Positions 25,552 to 34,969 of a DNA stretch of 64,000 nt are shown one piece after another. The notes beneath the pieces were generated by a model, which saw nothing but the letters and a program-made list of their open reading frames with translations, was not told the DNA's origin and ran no database searches. A program made the position numbers and the translations under genes. The DNA comes from CAIODY01 sp046051225 (GTDB lineage: Bacteria; Bacteroidota; Bacteroidia; Chitinophagales; CAIODY01). How positions within the stretch are numbered: the first letter of the stretch is position 1; every line of letters starts with the position of its first letter. The stretch is taken from the NCBI GenBank assembly GCA_046051225.1, contig JBJOOR010000009.1, positions 1 to 64,000 of the forward strand, read 5' to 3'.

Positions 25552-26768
25552 GGTTGCTTTAATACTTCATCAACACTTGTAATTACTGCATTGATAACAG
25601 TTTGCAGCAAATCATTATTTAAATCATAAAAAACTGGTAATGATATTTCGGAAGAAAATAATTGCATCGCAATAGGATAGTTTTCAATTTTATATCCTTC
25701 ATTTTTATAAACGCTAAGTAGTGGTAATGGTTTAAAGTGCACGTTTACCGAAACATCTTTATCAAATATTTTTTGAATAATTTCATTCCGTTGTTCAATA
25801 CTTATGTTTTTAATTCTTAAAGGATAAACATGATATGAAGAAATGGTTTCGCCATCAAAATATTTCGGCGTAACGGCCCAATCAAATTGACTAAATGCTT
25901 GTGTATATGCATCAAATATTTCTTTTCTTCTTGGTATTATTAATGGTTCATAATGTTTAAATTGAGCAATACCTACAGCAGCGCAAATATCAGGCATGTT
26001 GCATTTGTAACCTGCTTCAAGTACGTCATATTCCCATGCACCTTTTTGCGTTTTTGCTAAAGCATCTTTTGTTTGCCCATGAAGTGATTTAATGTATAGT
26101 GATTTATAAATATCTTCGTTATTGATAGGAGAGGGTAGGTTGATACACAAGGCACCGCCTTCAGCGGTGGTTAAATTTTTTACAGCATGAAATGAAAATA
26201 CAGTAGCATCGCATAATGTTCCTGTTCGTTTGCCTTTATATACAGCTCCTAAAGAATGTGCAGCATCACTCAATACCATAATTCTACCCAAATCTTTTTG
26301 CTGTTGATTATTAGCAACAAATAAAGATTTAATTTCAGTAGCATTAATCAATGTATTGATAGTATCATAATCACAAGGAAAGCCTGCAAAATCAACAGGC
26401 ATAATAACTTTGGTTTTAGATGTAATTGCCTTTTTAATATTATCAATAGATATATTAAAATCATTTTCATTTACATCTACCATTATTGGTTTAGCTCCGC
26501 AATGCATCACCACATTAGCTGTAGCACAATAAGTATAGGCAGGCACAATTACTTCATCACCCTCTTTTACACCATACCAACGGAGCATCAATTCTAATCC
26601 AGCAGTTGCCGAATTCAAACATAAAACGGTAGTTGCGCCTACATAGTTGGCTACAATTTTTTCTAAAGTTTTTGTTTTAGGCCCTGTTGTTATCCATCCA
26701 CTTCGTAATGCTGAAACTACTTCGGCAATTACATCTTCATGCATATAGGGTGGCGAAAAAGGAATCAT
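25548..26768 (-). CDS. DegT/DnrJ/EryC1/StrS-type sugar aminotransferase
   Basis: This is a 406-residue PLP enzyme that transaminates a UDP- or dTDP-linked keto-sugar. FSPPYMHEDVIAEVVSALRSGWITTGPKTKTLE is the usual opening. VDFAGFPCDYD and LSDAAHSLGAVYKGK bind the cofactor, and the Schiff-base Lys lies in FHAVKNLTTAEGGAL at about residue 195. The C-terminal domain with SYHVYPLRI is complete. The family serves surface polysaccharides or glycans. No other sugar-nucleotide gene is adjacent; the nearest carbohydrate gene is the glycosyltransferase at about 35 kb. The exact substrate is not decidable. Confidence 0.92.
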   Translation of the reverse strand: MIPFSPPYMHEDVIAEVVSALRSGWITTGPKTKTLEKIVANYVGATTVLCLNSATAGLELMLRWYGVKEGDEVIVPAYTYCATANVVMHCGAKPIMVDVNENDFNISIDNIKKAITSKTKVIMPVDFAGFPCDYDTINTLINATEIKSLFVANNQQQKDLGRIMVLSDAAHSLGAVYKGKRTGTLCDATVFSFHAVKNLTTAEGGALCINLPSPINNEDIYKSLYIKSLHGQTKDALAKTQKGAWEYDVLEAGYKCNMPDICAAVGIAQFKHYEPLIIPRRKEIFDAYTQAFSQFDWAVTPKYFDGETISSYHVYPLRIKNISIEQRNEIIQKIFDKDVSVNVHFKPLPLLSVYKNEGYKIENYPIAMQLFSSEISLPVFYDLNNDLLQTVINAVITSVDEVLKQP

Positions 26769-26824
26769 TTTGTTTCTGTTTTAATGTTTTTTTGAAAAAA
26801 AAATCTGAACAATAGCTATATTTA

Positions 26825-26855
26825 AAATTGGCGAACTGATTAGGTTCGCCAATTT
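26825..26855 (-). terminator. perfect 12-bp hairpin after gyrB
   Basis: AAATTGGCGAAC (26825-26836) and GTTCGCCAATTT (26844-26855) pair perfectly around a 7-base loop. It stands 13 bp downstream of the gyrB stop and 57 bp upstream of the aminotransferase start, so it most likely ends the gyrB transcript. Confidence 0.75.
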
Positions 26856-26867
26856 ATAAAAATTTTC

Positions 26868-28823
26868 TTACACATCAATCTTAGCATATTTCGCATGCGA
26901 TTCGATGAAAGCCCTACGTGGCGGCACTTCATCGCCCATCAACATACTGAAAATTCTATCCGCTTCAGCGGCTGATTCAATGGTTACTTGGCGCAAAGTT
27001 CTTGTTTCAGGATTCATCGTTGTTTCCCATAATTGTTCAGCGTTCATTTCACCCAAACCTTTATAGCGTTGAATATTTACTGAATCATCTTTGCCATTTC
27101 CAATTCTTGTAACCGCTTCTTTTCTATCCACATCATTCCAAGCATATTGAAATTCTTTTCCTTTTTTCACCAAATACAATGGCGGCGTAGCAATGTACAC
27201 ATAACCACGTTCAACCAATTCTTTCATGTAGCGGAAAAAGAAAGTTAAAATCAAAGTTGAAATGTGTGAGCCATCCACATCGGCATCCGTCATGATAACG
27301 ATTTTGTGGTAACGCAATTTATCAATATTTAAAGCCTTGTTATCTTCCACTGTGCCAATGCTTACACCCAAAGCAGTGAACATATTTTTGATTTCTTCGT
27401 TGTCGTAAATTTTGTGTTCCATCGCTTTTTCAACATTCAAAATCTTACCACGAAGCGGCAGAATAGCTTGATACTTGCGGTTTCTACCTTGCTTAGCAGT
27501 TCCACCAGCCGAATCTCCTTCGACCAAAAATATTTCTGAAACAGCAGGGTCGCTATCTTGACAATCAGCCAATTTGCCCGGCAAGCCGCTACCAATCACA
27601 CTTTTGCGTTGTACCATTTCACGAGCCTTACGAGCTGCATGACGAGCAGTTGCTGCTAAAATCACTTTTTGAACAATAATTTTTGCTTCTTTCGGATGCT
27701 CTTCTAAATAGTTGTTCAACATTTCACCAACGCATTGGTCAACCACACCCAACACTTCATTGTTGCCCAATTTTGTTTTGGTTTGTCCTTCAAATTGTGG
27801 TTCAGGAACTTTCACCGAAAGCACAACTGATAAGCCTTCACGGAAATCATCACCTGCAATTTCAAAGTTTACTTTGTCAAACAATTTATTTTTATCAGCG
27901 TACGATTTAAACGAACGAGTTAATGCACGGCGCATACCAGCCACATGCGTTCCACCTTCAATCGTGTTAATATTATTTACATAACTGCAAACATTTTCGG
28001 TGTACGAATCATTGTATTGCAATGCAATTTCTACAGAAACCATATCCTTAGTTGCTTCAGCATAAATTGGTTCAGGAATCAACGGAATGCGGCTTCCATC
28101 AACAAATTTCACAAACTCCACCAATCCACCTTGACTATGAAATGTTTCTTGTTTGAAATTTCCTTCGGCATCTTTTTCACGTTCATCAATCAATGTAATC
28201 GCAACGCCTTTATTCAAAAATGATAATTCACGAATGCGGCTTTCTAAAGTTTCGTATTTGTATTCGCCAGTGATGAAAATAGTCAAATCAGGCTGAAACC
28301 ATACTTCTGTACCACGTTGGTCGGTTTCGCCAACGACTTTAACAGCGTATTGGGGTTTGCCTTCTTTATATTCTTGTTGCCAAATTTTTCCTTCGCCATA
28401 AACTCTAACTTTCAAATCAGTAGAAAGTGCATTTACACAACTTACACCCACACCATGCAAACCGCCTGATACTTTGTAGCTGTCTTTATCAAACTTGCCA
28501 CCAGCATGCAATACAGTCATTACCACTTCTAATGCCGAACGATTTTCTTTGGTATGAATTCCTGTTGGAATACCACGTCCATCATCTTTTACAGTGATGG
28601 AATTACCTTCGTGAATACGAACAGAAATGTTTTTACAATGCCCAGCCAAAGCCTCATCAATCGAGTTGTCAATTACTTCATATACCAAATGATGCAAGCC
28701 TTTTGAGCCCACATCGCCAATGTACATGGCAGGGCGTTTTCTAACGGCTTCTAAACCTTCTAAAACCTGAATACTGTCGGCACCATATCCACCCGTAGCC
28801 GGAACTTCTTTTAATTCGTCCAT
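26868..28823 (-). CDS. gyrB: DNA gyrase subunit B
   Basis: This is the 651-residue ATPase subunit of DNA gyrase. The GHKL ATPase domain opens with GADSIQVLEGLEAVRKRPAMYIGD and contains EVIDNSIDEALAGHC and GRGIPTGIH, with the lid GGLHGVGVSCVNALS. The TOPRIM domain has EGDSAGG and DADVDG, and the C-terminus has YKGLGEMNAEQLWETTM. The length matches the short Bacteroidota GyrB, without the gammaproteobacterial insert. It introduces negative supercoils together with GyrA, which is not in the window. DNA-sensing RKP and all catalytic residues are present. Confidence 0.97.
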   Translation of the reverse strand: MDELKEVPATGGYGADSIQVLEGLEAVRKRPAMYIGDVGSKGLHHLVYEVIDNSIDEALAGHCKNISVRIHEGNSITVKDDGRGIPTGIHTKENRSALEVVMTVLHAGGKFDKDSYKVSGGLHGVGVSCVNALSTDLKVRVYGEGKIWQQEYKEGKPQYAVKVVGETDQRGTEVWFQPDLTIFITGEYKYETLESRIRELSFLNKGVAITLIDEREKDAEGNFKQETFHSQGGLVEFVKFVDGSRIPLIPEPIYAEATKDMVSVEIALQYNDSYTENVCSYVNNINTIEGGTHVAGMRRALTRSFKSYADKNKLFDKVNFEIAGDDFREGLSVVLSVKVPEPQFEGQTKTKLGNNEVLGVVDQCVGEMLNNYLEEHPKEAKIIVQKVILAATARHAARKAREMVQRKSVIGSGLPGKLADCQDSDPAVSEIFLVEGDSAGGTAKQGRNRKYQAILPLRGKILNVEKAMEHKIYDNEEIKNMFTALGVSIGTVEDNKALNIDKLRYHKIVIMTDADVDGSHISTLILTFFFRYMKELVERGYVYIATPPLYLVKKGKEFQYAWNDVDRKEAVTRIGNGKDDSVNIQRYKGLGEMNAEQLWETTMNPETRTLRQVTIESAAEADRIFSMLMGDEVPPRRAFIESHAKYAKIDV

Positions 28824-29015
28824 TTAAAATTTGTGTTGATTATTTTTTGTTAAAAAATGAATTGTTTACAATGCTAAAAACATTGATTTTTCGATGCTTT
28901 TTTGATTTGATAAAAGTATAAAATATCGCTTGTATTTTTGCGAAAAAATGAAGATATTTTTTACACAACATTTTAATGAAATGTGGGTAAAATAAGGTAG
29001 AATTTATTTGTAATA

Positions 29016-29729
29016 TTAAATGGCTATTTCTTTACAAGCATTTTCGGCAGCTTGCTTTTCGGCTTGTTTTTTATTAAAGTTTTCGCCTTTACCTTTCATC
29101 TCGTTGTTTACAAAAACACCACACGAATAAAGTGTTCGGTTTTTTACTTTTCGTTCTTCTAATATTCTAAACTCAACTGTATGACGATTTAATTGTGCCC
29201 AGTTTAATAGTTTGCTTTTAAAGTTAAATTCTGTTTTTTCTAATTCGTAAATATCAATATGTGGGCGAATGAATTTTTCTAAAATAAATGTTTGAGCCGC
29301 ATCATATCCTTTATCTAAATATACAGCACCAATCAATGCTTCTAGTGCATTTCCTAAAATATCATTATCTTTTATTGATTTTATATTGTTACCGAATCTG
29401 ATAAAGTTTTGCAAAGTCATATCGTTGGCAATTTCGTTCATACTTTGGCGGCTTACCATTTTGCTTCGCATTTCGGTTAAAAAGCCTTCTCTACGAGATG
29501 GAAATTTTTTAAATAAATAATCTGCTACTACAAAACTTAGCACACTATCACCCAGCATTTCTAAGCGTTCGTTATTATTACCATCTAAATTATTATTGGT
29601 GCTACTGTGCCTAAATGCTAAATGATATACTGAAAGATTTTTTGGACAAAAGCCAATTACAGCCACTAAAGAATGGGTAAATTGTTTGTCGGGCGAAATA
29701 TAAAGGTTGTAAAATCTACGAAAAATCAA
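29016..29729 (-). CDS. rnc: ribonuclease III
   Basis: This 237-residue double-strand RNA endonuclease processes rRNA and structured RNAs. The nuclease domain holds the signature NERLEMLGDSVLSFVVADYLF (about residues 53-73) with the catalytic Glu and Asp, and a second acidic cluster DILGNALEALIGAVYLDKG. A double-stranded-RNA-binding domain closes the protein (FNKKQAEKQAAENACKEI). The frame begins at a TTG codon (29729-29727) and I see no in-frame ATG of suitable position. It is 192 bp from gyrB on the same strand. Confidence 0.95.
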   Translation of the reverse strand: MIFRRFYNLYISPDKQFTHSLVAVIGFCPKNLSVYHLAFRHSSTNNNLDGNNNERLEMLGDSVLSFVVADYLFKKFPSRREGFLTEMRSKMVSRQSMNEIANDMTLQNFIRFGNNIKSIKDNDILGNALEALIGAVYLDKGYDAAQTFILEKFIRPHIDIYELEKTEFNFKSKLLNWAQLNRHTVEFRILEERKVKNRTLYSCGVFVNNEMKGKGENFNKKQAEKQAAENACKEIAI

Positions 29730-29919
29730 GTTTCAAAAATTGTATGCAAAATTAAAATTATTCAAGTAATATTTTGATAAAAGGCGAACAATTAATTTGC
29801 TTAGCTGTGATATATTGATTTGTTTAGTTTAATGTTGGGTTGATAATGGAAATACATGTTGAATATTGCGTATGTATTGATATGAATTGTTGCATTTTAA
29901 AAAGTACTGTATGCATGCC

Positions 29920-30609
29920 TTAATAATTTGAATTGTCTATTACTTTACTATATGCTTCTTTAGCTATTGCCATTTTAGTGCTTTCAAAATCTACCAACAT
30001 TAATAGTTGTTCTAATTGATTACTGTTTATATAATTTCGGCTTAAAAAATTGTAAATCAATGTTTGTTTATCGCTGTCAAACCAAGCATTTTTAACTATA
30101 TTTTTAAATATACAAAATGTGTGTTCATCTACGGCACTTGTAATGGGTGTTGTACAGGGTTGATTATAGTTGCTGTATTCATCATCGGTATGGCAAGTGG
30201 TGTTATACATTGGTTGTTGATTTACTATTAACCCATTATAATAATCGAATGTAGCTATGGCGGTATAGTTTGGTTTTAACCATACTTCGCCATTAAAAAT
30301 TACTACTGAACTGTGGCAATTAGCTTTTTTATATAATTGAATATAATGATTGCCTGCTGATAAATTGATGCCAGTATATAAACTTTGGATGGTGCCATAG
30401 TTTTGCCCATCGATAATGGCAATGGTTCTACAGGCATTTTGAATAGAGAATTTTAATACTGAAAAACTATTTTGACGGGGTTGATAATAGCCATCGTCAT
30501 GATAATGGTTTTCGCTATAATGATTGTTGTGATGATGATGATATTGAGCAATTGTTTGGCTACTAATACAAGTTATTAAGGCTGCGGCTAAAAGTAAATG
30601 CTTTTTCAT
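29920..30609 (-). CDS. secreted DUF4476 domain protein
   Basis: This 229-residue exported protein has signal peptide KKHLLLAAALITCISSQTIAQ. A His-rich patch (YHHHHNNHYSENHYHDDGYY) at residues 23-42 is a plausible metal-binding segment. The C-terminal half (FCIFKNIVKNAWFDSDKQTL, then INSNQLEQLLMLVDFESTKM) matches the DUF4476 helical repeat, found in secreted Bacteroidota proteins of unknown role. The upper part contains an inferred beta-domain. No operon partner is evident; flanking gaps are 190 and 112 bp. Confidence 0.77.
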   Translation of the reverse strand: MKKHLLLAAALITCISSQTIAQYHHHHNNHYSENHYHDDGYYQPRQNSFSVLKFSIQNACRTIAIIDGQNYGTIQSLYTGINLSAGNHYIQLYKKANCHSSVVIFNGEVWLKPNYTAIATFDYYNGLIVNQQPMYNTTCHTDDEYSNYNQPCTTPITSAVDEHTFCIFKNIVKNAWFDSDKQTLIYNFLSRNYINSNQLEQLLMLVDFESTKMAIAKEAYSKVIDNSNY

Positions 30610-30721
30610 TTTAGTATGATTTAATGGTTATAATAAATTGTTTCTTGTTGGCATAATTTCAAGTGCTATGCCAACTTTATTATTCCATTACATTTTACTT
30701 TTTCTATACTATGCTTTTCTT

Positions 30722-32311
30722 TTATTTTAATATGCTTAGTGCTTTTTGAAATGCTTTATCTTGTTGATGTGTAACGGTATAATAGCCTTGCATTTTCCAT
30801 TTTGCTTTGGCTATAAATGCTTTTATTTCGTTTTGCAAATATTTAGCCGAACCATTAATTAAATTGGGCTGTGTAGATTTTATGCCATTCTTTTTTGCAT
30901 AATCTACAAATGATTCGAATATGCTTTTATCCATTGTAAAGTGCTGATTGAAATCATTAGCTGATGGATATTTGTTTATTTCATTTTTATGAGTAGCTAC
31001 ATATTGATAGGCAAATTGCTGCACTAATGTTTTGCTAAAACAGTCGTTGCTAAATTGGTTTACGCCTTGTGTATCGGCTGGTATAAATATATCGGGTTTT
31101 ATGCCACCGCCGCCATATACTATTTTGCCTTTGGCTGTATAATATTTTGTGGTATCGGCATATTTTATCGAATCGGCATGCTGAAATTCGCCATGCTTGT
31201 ATCTTTTATAGATATCCATTTCGTAATCATCTTGACCGTTTTTATACGATTTTTGAATACATCTGCCGCTTGGGGTATAGTATCGAGCCACTGTAATTCG
31301 TATGGCTGATGAATCTGCTAGCATATATTCTTGTTGTACCAAGCCTTTGCCAAATGTGCGTCTGCCTATAATGGTGGCTCTATCCCAATCTTGCAATGCA
31401 CCTGCAAATATTTCGCTGGCACTGGCGCTTCCTTCATCTACTAATAAACATATTTTGCCATCTTCAAACATTCCATCTTTGCTGCAATTATAGTTATGAC
31501 GGCTATGGTTGCGGCTTTCGGTGTATACTATTGTTTTCGAATCGCTTAATAGTTCATCTAATATATTGGTGGCTGCATCTAAATAGCCTCCACCATTTTG
31601 GCGCAAATCAATTACCATTTTTTTCATGCCTTCTTTATTTATCATTCTATCTATATTCTCCATAAAATCTATATAGGTATTAGCACCAAATGTGTTTATT
31701 TTTATATAGCCTGTTTGCTTATCTACCATGTAGGCTGCTTCTACACTGTTTATTTTTACTTCGCCTCGGTTTATGATTAGGTTTATTTTTTTGCCATCTC
31801 GTAGCATAGTTACTTTTACTTTGGTATTTTCTTCGCCTCTTAATTTTTTAAATATTTTTTCGGATGTTATTTTTTTACCTGCTATTAGGGTATCATCTAT
31901 GGCTAATATTTTATCGCCATCTTTTATGCCTGCTTTTTCAGATGGGCCGCCGCTTATTACATTCATTACCATCACGGTATCGTTTACTATAAAAAATTCT
32001 ATTCCTACGCCCTTAAAATTGCCTTGTAGGGGTTCGTTTACGGCTGTATATTCGGATGCAGGGATGTAGGTGCTATGGGGGTCTAGCTGTTGTAGCAAAT
32101 GCTGATAGCCGCTTTCGCTTATTTTATTTACATCTACCGAATCTACATAATTTGCCGATATAAAATTTAATATACTTTGGTATTTATCGGGATGATTATT
32201 GAATAAAAATGGTTTATTATAACGAGCTTCTTTATTAATTCGCAAACCAATCATCACACCTACTATTATACATAAAGCCAAAATAATTGGCAGCACAATT
32301 TTTTTATTCAT
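30722..32311 (-). CDS. S41 family C-terminal processing peptidase
   Basis: This 529-residue periplasmic serine protease of the CtpA/Prc type has an N-terminal membrane anchor (IVLPIILALCIIVGVMIGL), a PDZ domain at about residues 85-175 (VISGGPSEKAGIKDGDKILAID) and the S41 catalytic core. The nucleophile Ser lies in DEGSASASEIFAGALQDW at about residue 297 and the general-base Lys in RRTFGKGLVQQEY about 25 residues later. It degrades misfolded or tail-exposed envelope proteins. It is transcribed divergently from the CAP/OmpA-like gene with a 217-bp gap in which I see no clear operator. Confidence 0.94.
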   Translation of the reverse strand: MNKKIVLPIILALCIIVGVMIGLRINKEARYNKPFLFNNHPDKYQSILNFISANYVDSVDVNKISESGYQHLLQQLDPHSTYIPASEYTAVNEPLQGNFKGVGIEFFIVNDTVMVMNVISGGPSEKAGIKDGDKILAIDDTLIAGKKITSEKIFKKLRGEENTKVKVTMLRDGKKINLIINRGEVKINSVEAAYMVDKQTGYIKINTFGANTYIDFMENIDRMINKEGMKKMVIDLRQNGGGYLDAATNILDELLSDSKTIVYTESRNHSRHNYNCSKDGMFEDGKICLLVDEGSASASEIFAGALQDWDRATIIGRRTFGKGLVQQEYMLADSSAIRITVARYYTPSGRCIQKSYKNGQDDYEMDIYKRYKHGEFQHADSIKYADTTKYYTAKGKIVYGGGGIKPDIFIPADTQGVNQFSNDCFSKTLVQQFAYQYVATHKNEINKYPSANDFNQHFTMDKSIFESFVDYAKKNGIKSTQPNLINGSAKYLQNEIKAFIAKAKWKMQGYYTVTHQQDKAFQKALSILK

Positions 32312-32528
32312 CTATTCTATTTTTATTTAAAATGCAAAGATAAAATTGCAACGCACAAACCGAAACTTAATGTTCGGCATTCTTATTTTTTTGGTTTTTG
32401 AATTAGCAAGCTACCAACCACTCGTTGAGATATGCAAACCGTCTGTTTGGATAAAGAAAAGGTAATGAATATGCATTTAACAAAGAACACTACTATAATT
32501 GTAAGTATTTTTTAACTTTGTGCTAATC

Positions 32529-34961
32529 ATGTTTTTTCGAAAATTAAGTACCCTATTATTATTCATCACTTTTCTATTGGTTGCACCCACAGTATTATTG
32601 GCGCAGCAAGAAGATGCTGTCATCAATCCCGATGAATTTAACTACGATTTATTCAACACCATATTTATAAAAAAAATAAATGATGTACGAATAGCACAAA
32701 ACAAAGATTTATTATTTAGGCATGAAATATTAGAAAAAGCCGCCACTGACCAAAGCGAATATATGGCAAAAACCAAAAAAACAAATTTGGAAGGCAGCAG
32801 CCATAGCAAACGAACCACAGGCGATAGAATAAAATACTATGGTGGCGCCACATCGGGGCAAGAAATAGCACAAAGCACCACCATTGGCAAAGACGTAAAA
32901 ACATTTTATACCTACGGATTAGTAATAGACGAACTATTAGCCAAAATAGCTAAATCAAAAAAATATTCTGAAATAGTATCAAACCCCAAATCATTCTATG
33001 CAGGCATAGGCGCATCATTAGATAAAACGGGCAAAAAAATATATGTATCCATAGTAATAGGCGGTTTAGAATCGGTAAATGAAGGCAAACGATTACGCAA
33101 ACTACTATCCTTAAAATATACCACCAAAAGCTATGGCGTAGCAAGGGGCAATGCCAAAGAATGCCGCAACTGCGATAGATTTGATGATTATATTGCCCTG
33201 CAAAAAGGAATAAGCCTGCAAGGCGGCAAAGTATTATTAGAATATCCAAACCTAAGAAAACTACGTAAATTATTAATGACCAATGACGATGCAATAGCCA
33301 TCGATATTATTCAAAAATCGCAATACCCATGCGATACATTCAATATTTTTGATGCCGAAAAACAAAACCGAGGCATATTAATAAAGCCCGTATATGCAAA
33401 AAATCTATGGAGCAAAAATACCGAACCCGAACGCAATAACCGCTTTAGTGGCTACATAGCCGATGTACCCAAAAAAGTATTGAAAAACCTTGGCGACCAA
33501 TACGAAATAAACGTAAACATCATTCAAAAAGGAAAATTTTGCCGAAGAATAACCCGAACATTTACTGAAGCCAATATTACCGATAAGTTAAAGTCCGTAT
33601 CCCTATTCCCAGATACTGCCAACAACTGCATAGATTGTAAAATAGAAGACGATTATGTATTAGATAGCACATCAAAAGTGTTATCATTCAAAATACCGTT
33701 TGATAAAAACAAATCAGAATATCGAACCCGTGATTTAGAGCCTATTTTAAATACATTAAACGAACCAAAATACACCATCAACGAAATAAATGTAATAGCC
33801 TATACCAGCCTCGAAGGCGATTCAACCAAAAATGCATTACTACAAATAAAACGAGCCAAAACAATTATCGAAGCCTTAGAAAAAATTAACCGAGGCGATA
33901 TTGTAAACAATATTGAAACGTTTGATGCCTACGATATGTTTAAACAACAAGTATCAGCAACCGAAAGATATATGTATGCATTAATACCAAAACAAAAACT
34001 AATAGATACACTAAACAGCAGCAAAAAAATGAGAGAAGATTTTGCTGAAATATTAGAAGCCGAAAGGGTAACATTAGTAACCATGAAAGTAACCTATGCC
34101 ACACAAGGCGATGATGAATTAGATTTCATTATTCACTCCATGAAAAAAGCAATTGAACACGACCAACCCCAACGAGCCAAACGCTTACAACACTATGCCA
34201 TTGCCGAAGCCATGAGAGGAAAATACAGCCCCATTAAATTAATATCCATTGCTAATATACCCCTGAAAAAAGATTATGTAAGCATGATATTAAACAATCT
34301 ATTTCTAGAAAGCAGATTCTTACGTGATGATTCAGTAACCTATGAAATGCAACAAAAATTAAATGAATTAGAAAAATTAGACCCCGATAATCTGTATATC
34401 AGATACAATCAATTGGTTTCATTTATAAATGCTGGCTATTTTAAAGATGATTTTAAAGTAGAAGAAATAACCAATAGAATTGAAAATTTAAAAAAATCAA
34501 AATTGCCCCGTAATTTAATAGATGCGTTAAGTTTAGAATTGCAATTTAAAATAATAGATGCTTATGATACCCTCGAAACAGCCAATGCAAAGCGCATAGC
34601 GGCCAATGCAATGGATAGAATAAAGAATTTATTTGCCATTGGCACTAATGGAAAAAAATGGGAAAACGGATTAAAACTAGCAGAAGTTTTTATTCGTCAT
34701 AATGATTATAAATATGCCATGCAGCTACTTACTCCATTTTTACGAGACCAAGATGTAGAAGAAAAATTAATTTTTACTTACATCAGCTGTGCTGCCCGTT
34801 TTCAAGAAAACTGGTTTACACCCGATTTTAGATTTGCATTATCAAAGGCTCGTGAATTAAACAGTAAGCGCTATTGTACCTTATTTGCCGATCCATATTT
34901 ATCTATTCAAGTATTAGAAAATCCATTAATCAAAAGAGAATTTTGTAATACCTGTAAGTAA
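32529..34961 (+). CDS. exported CAP (SCP/PR-1) domain protein with OmpA-like segment
   Basis: This is a protein of about 810 residues with an N-terminal signal peptide (LLLFITFLLVAPTVLLAQ). A CAP domain occupies about 40-175, with KKINDVRIAQNKDLLFRHEI and NLEGSSHSKRTTGDRI. A beta-rich middle and a segment at about 395-480 (KIPFDKNKSEYRTRDLEPIL, then INVIAYTSLEGDS) resemble an OmpA-type peptidoglycan-binding fold. A helical C-terminal region that looks TPR-like follows. A GTG at 32520 would add three residues; the ATG at 32529 is preferred. TAACTTTG at 32513-32520 may be its -7 element. CAP plus OmpA-like in one chain suggests an envelope scaffold; the function is inferred only. Confidence 0.72.
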   Translation: MFFRKLSTLLLFITFLLVAPTVLLAQQEDAVINPDEFNYDLFNTIFIKKINDVRIAQNKDLLFRHEILEKAATDQSEYMAKTKKTNLEGSSHSKRTTGDRIKYYGGATSGQEIAQSTTIGKDVKTFYTYGLVIDELLAKIAKSKKYSEIVSNPKSFYAGIGASLDKTGKKIYVSIVIGGLESVNEGKRLRKLLSLKYTTKSYGVARGNAKECRNCDRFDDYIALQKGISLQGGKVLLEYPNLRKLRKLLMTNDDAIAIDIIQKSQYPCDTFNIFDAEKQNRGILIKPVYAKNLWSKNTEPERNNRFSGYIADVPKKVLKNLGDQYEINVNIIQKGKFCRRITRTFTEANITDKLKSVSLFPDTANNCIDCKIEDDYVLDSTSKVLSFKIPFDKNKSEYRTRDLEPILNTLNEPKYTINEINVIAYTSLEGDSTKNALLQIKRAKTIIEALEKINRGDIVNNIETFDAYDMFKQQVSATERYMYALIPKQKLIDTLNSSKKMREDFAEILEAERVTLVTMKVTYATQGDDELDFIIHSMKKAIEHDQPQRAKRLQHYAIAEAMRGKYSPIKLISIANIPLKKDYVSMILNNLFLESRFLRDDSVTYEMQQKLNELEKLDPDNLYIRYNQLVSFINAGYFKDDFKVEEITNRIENLKKSKLPRNLIDALSLELQFKIIDAYDTLETANAKRIAANAMDRIKNLFAIGTNGKKWENGLKLAEVFIRHNDYKYAMQLLTPFLRDQDVEEKLIFTYISCAARFQENWFTPDFRFALSKARELNSKRYCTLFADPYLSIQVLENPLIKREFCNTCK

Positions 34962-34969
34962 AAAAAACA

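Noticed and set aside
25548..26768. start of a large polysaccharide biosynthesis cluster
   Set aside because: Only one aminotransferase is present. The neighbours are gyrB and a TfoX-type gene, so it is a single gene rather than a cluster.
26868..29729. chromosomal origin region because of gyrB and recF
   Set aside because: No dnaA or dnaN gene and no DnaA-box cluster is seen. recF lies about 15 kb from gyrB.
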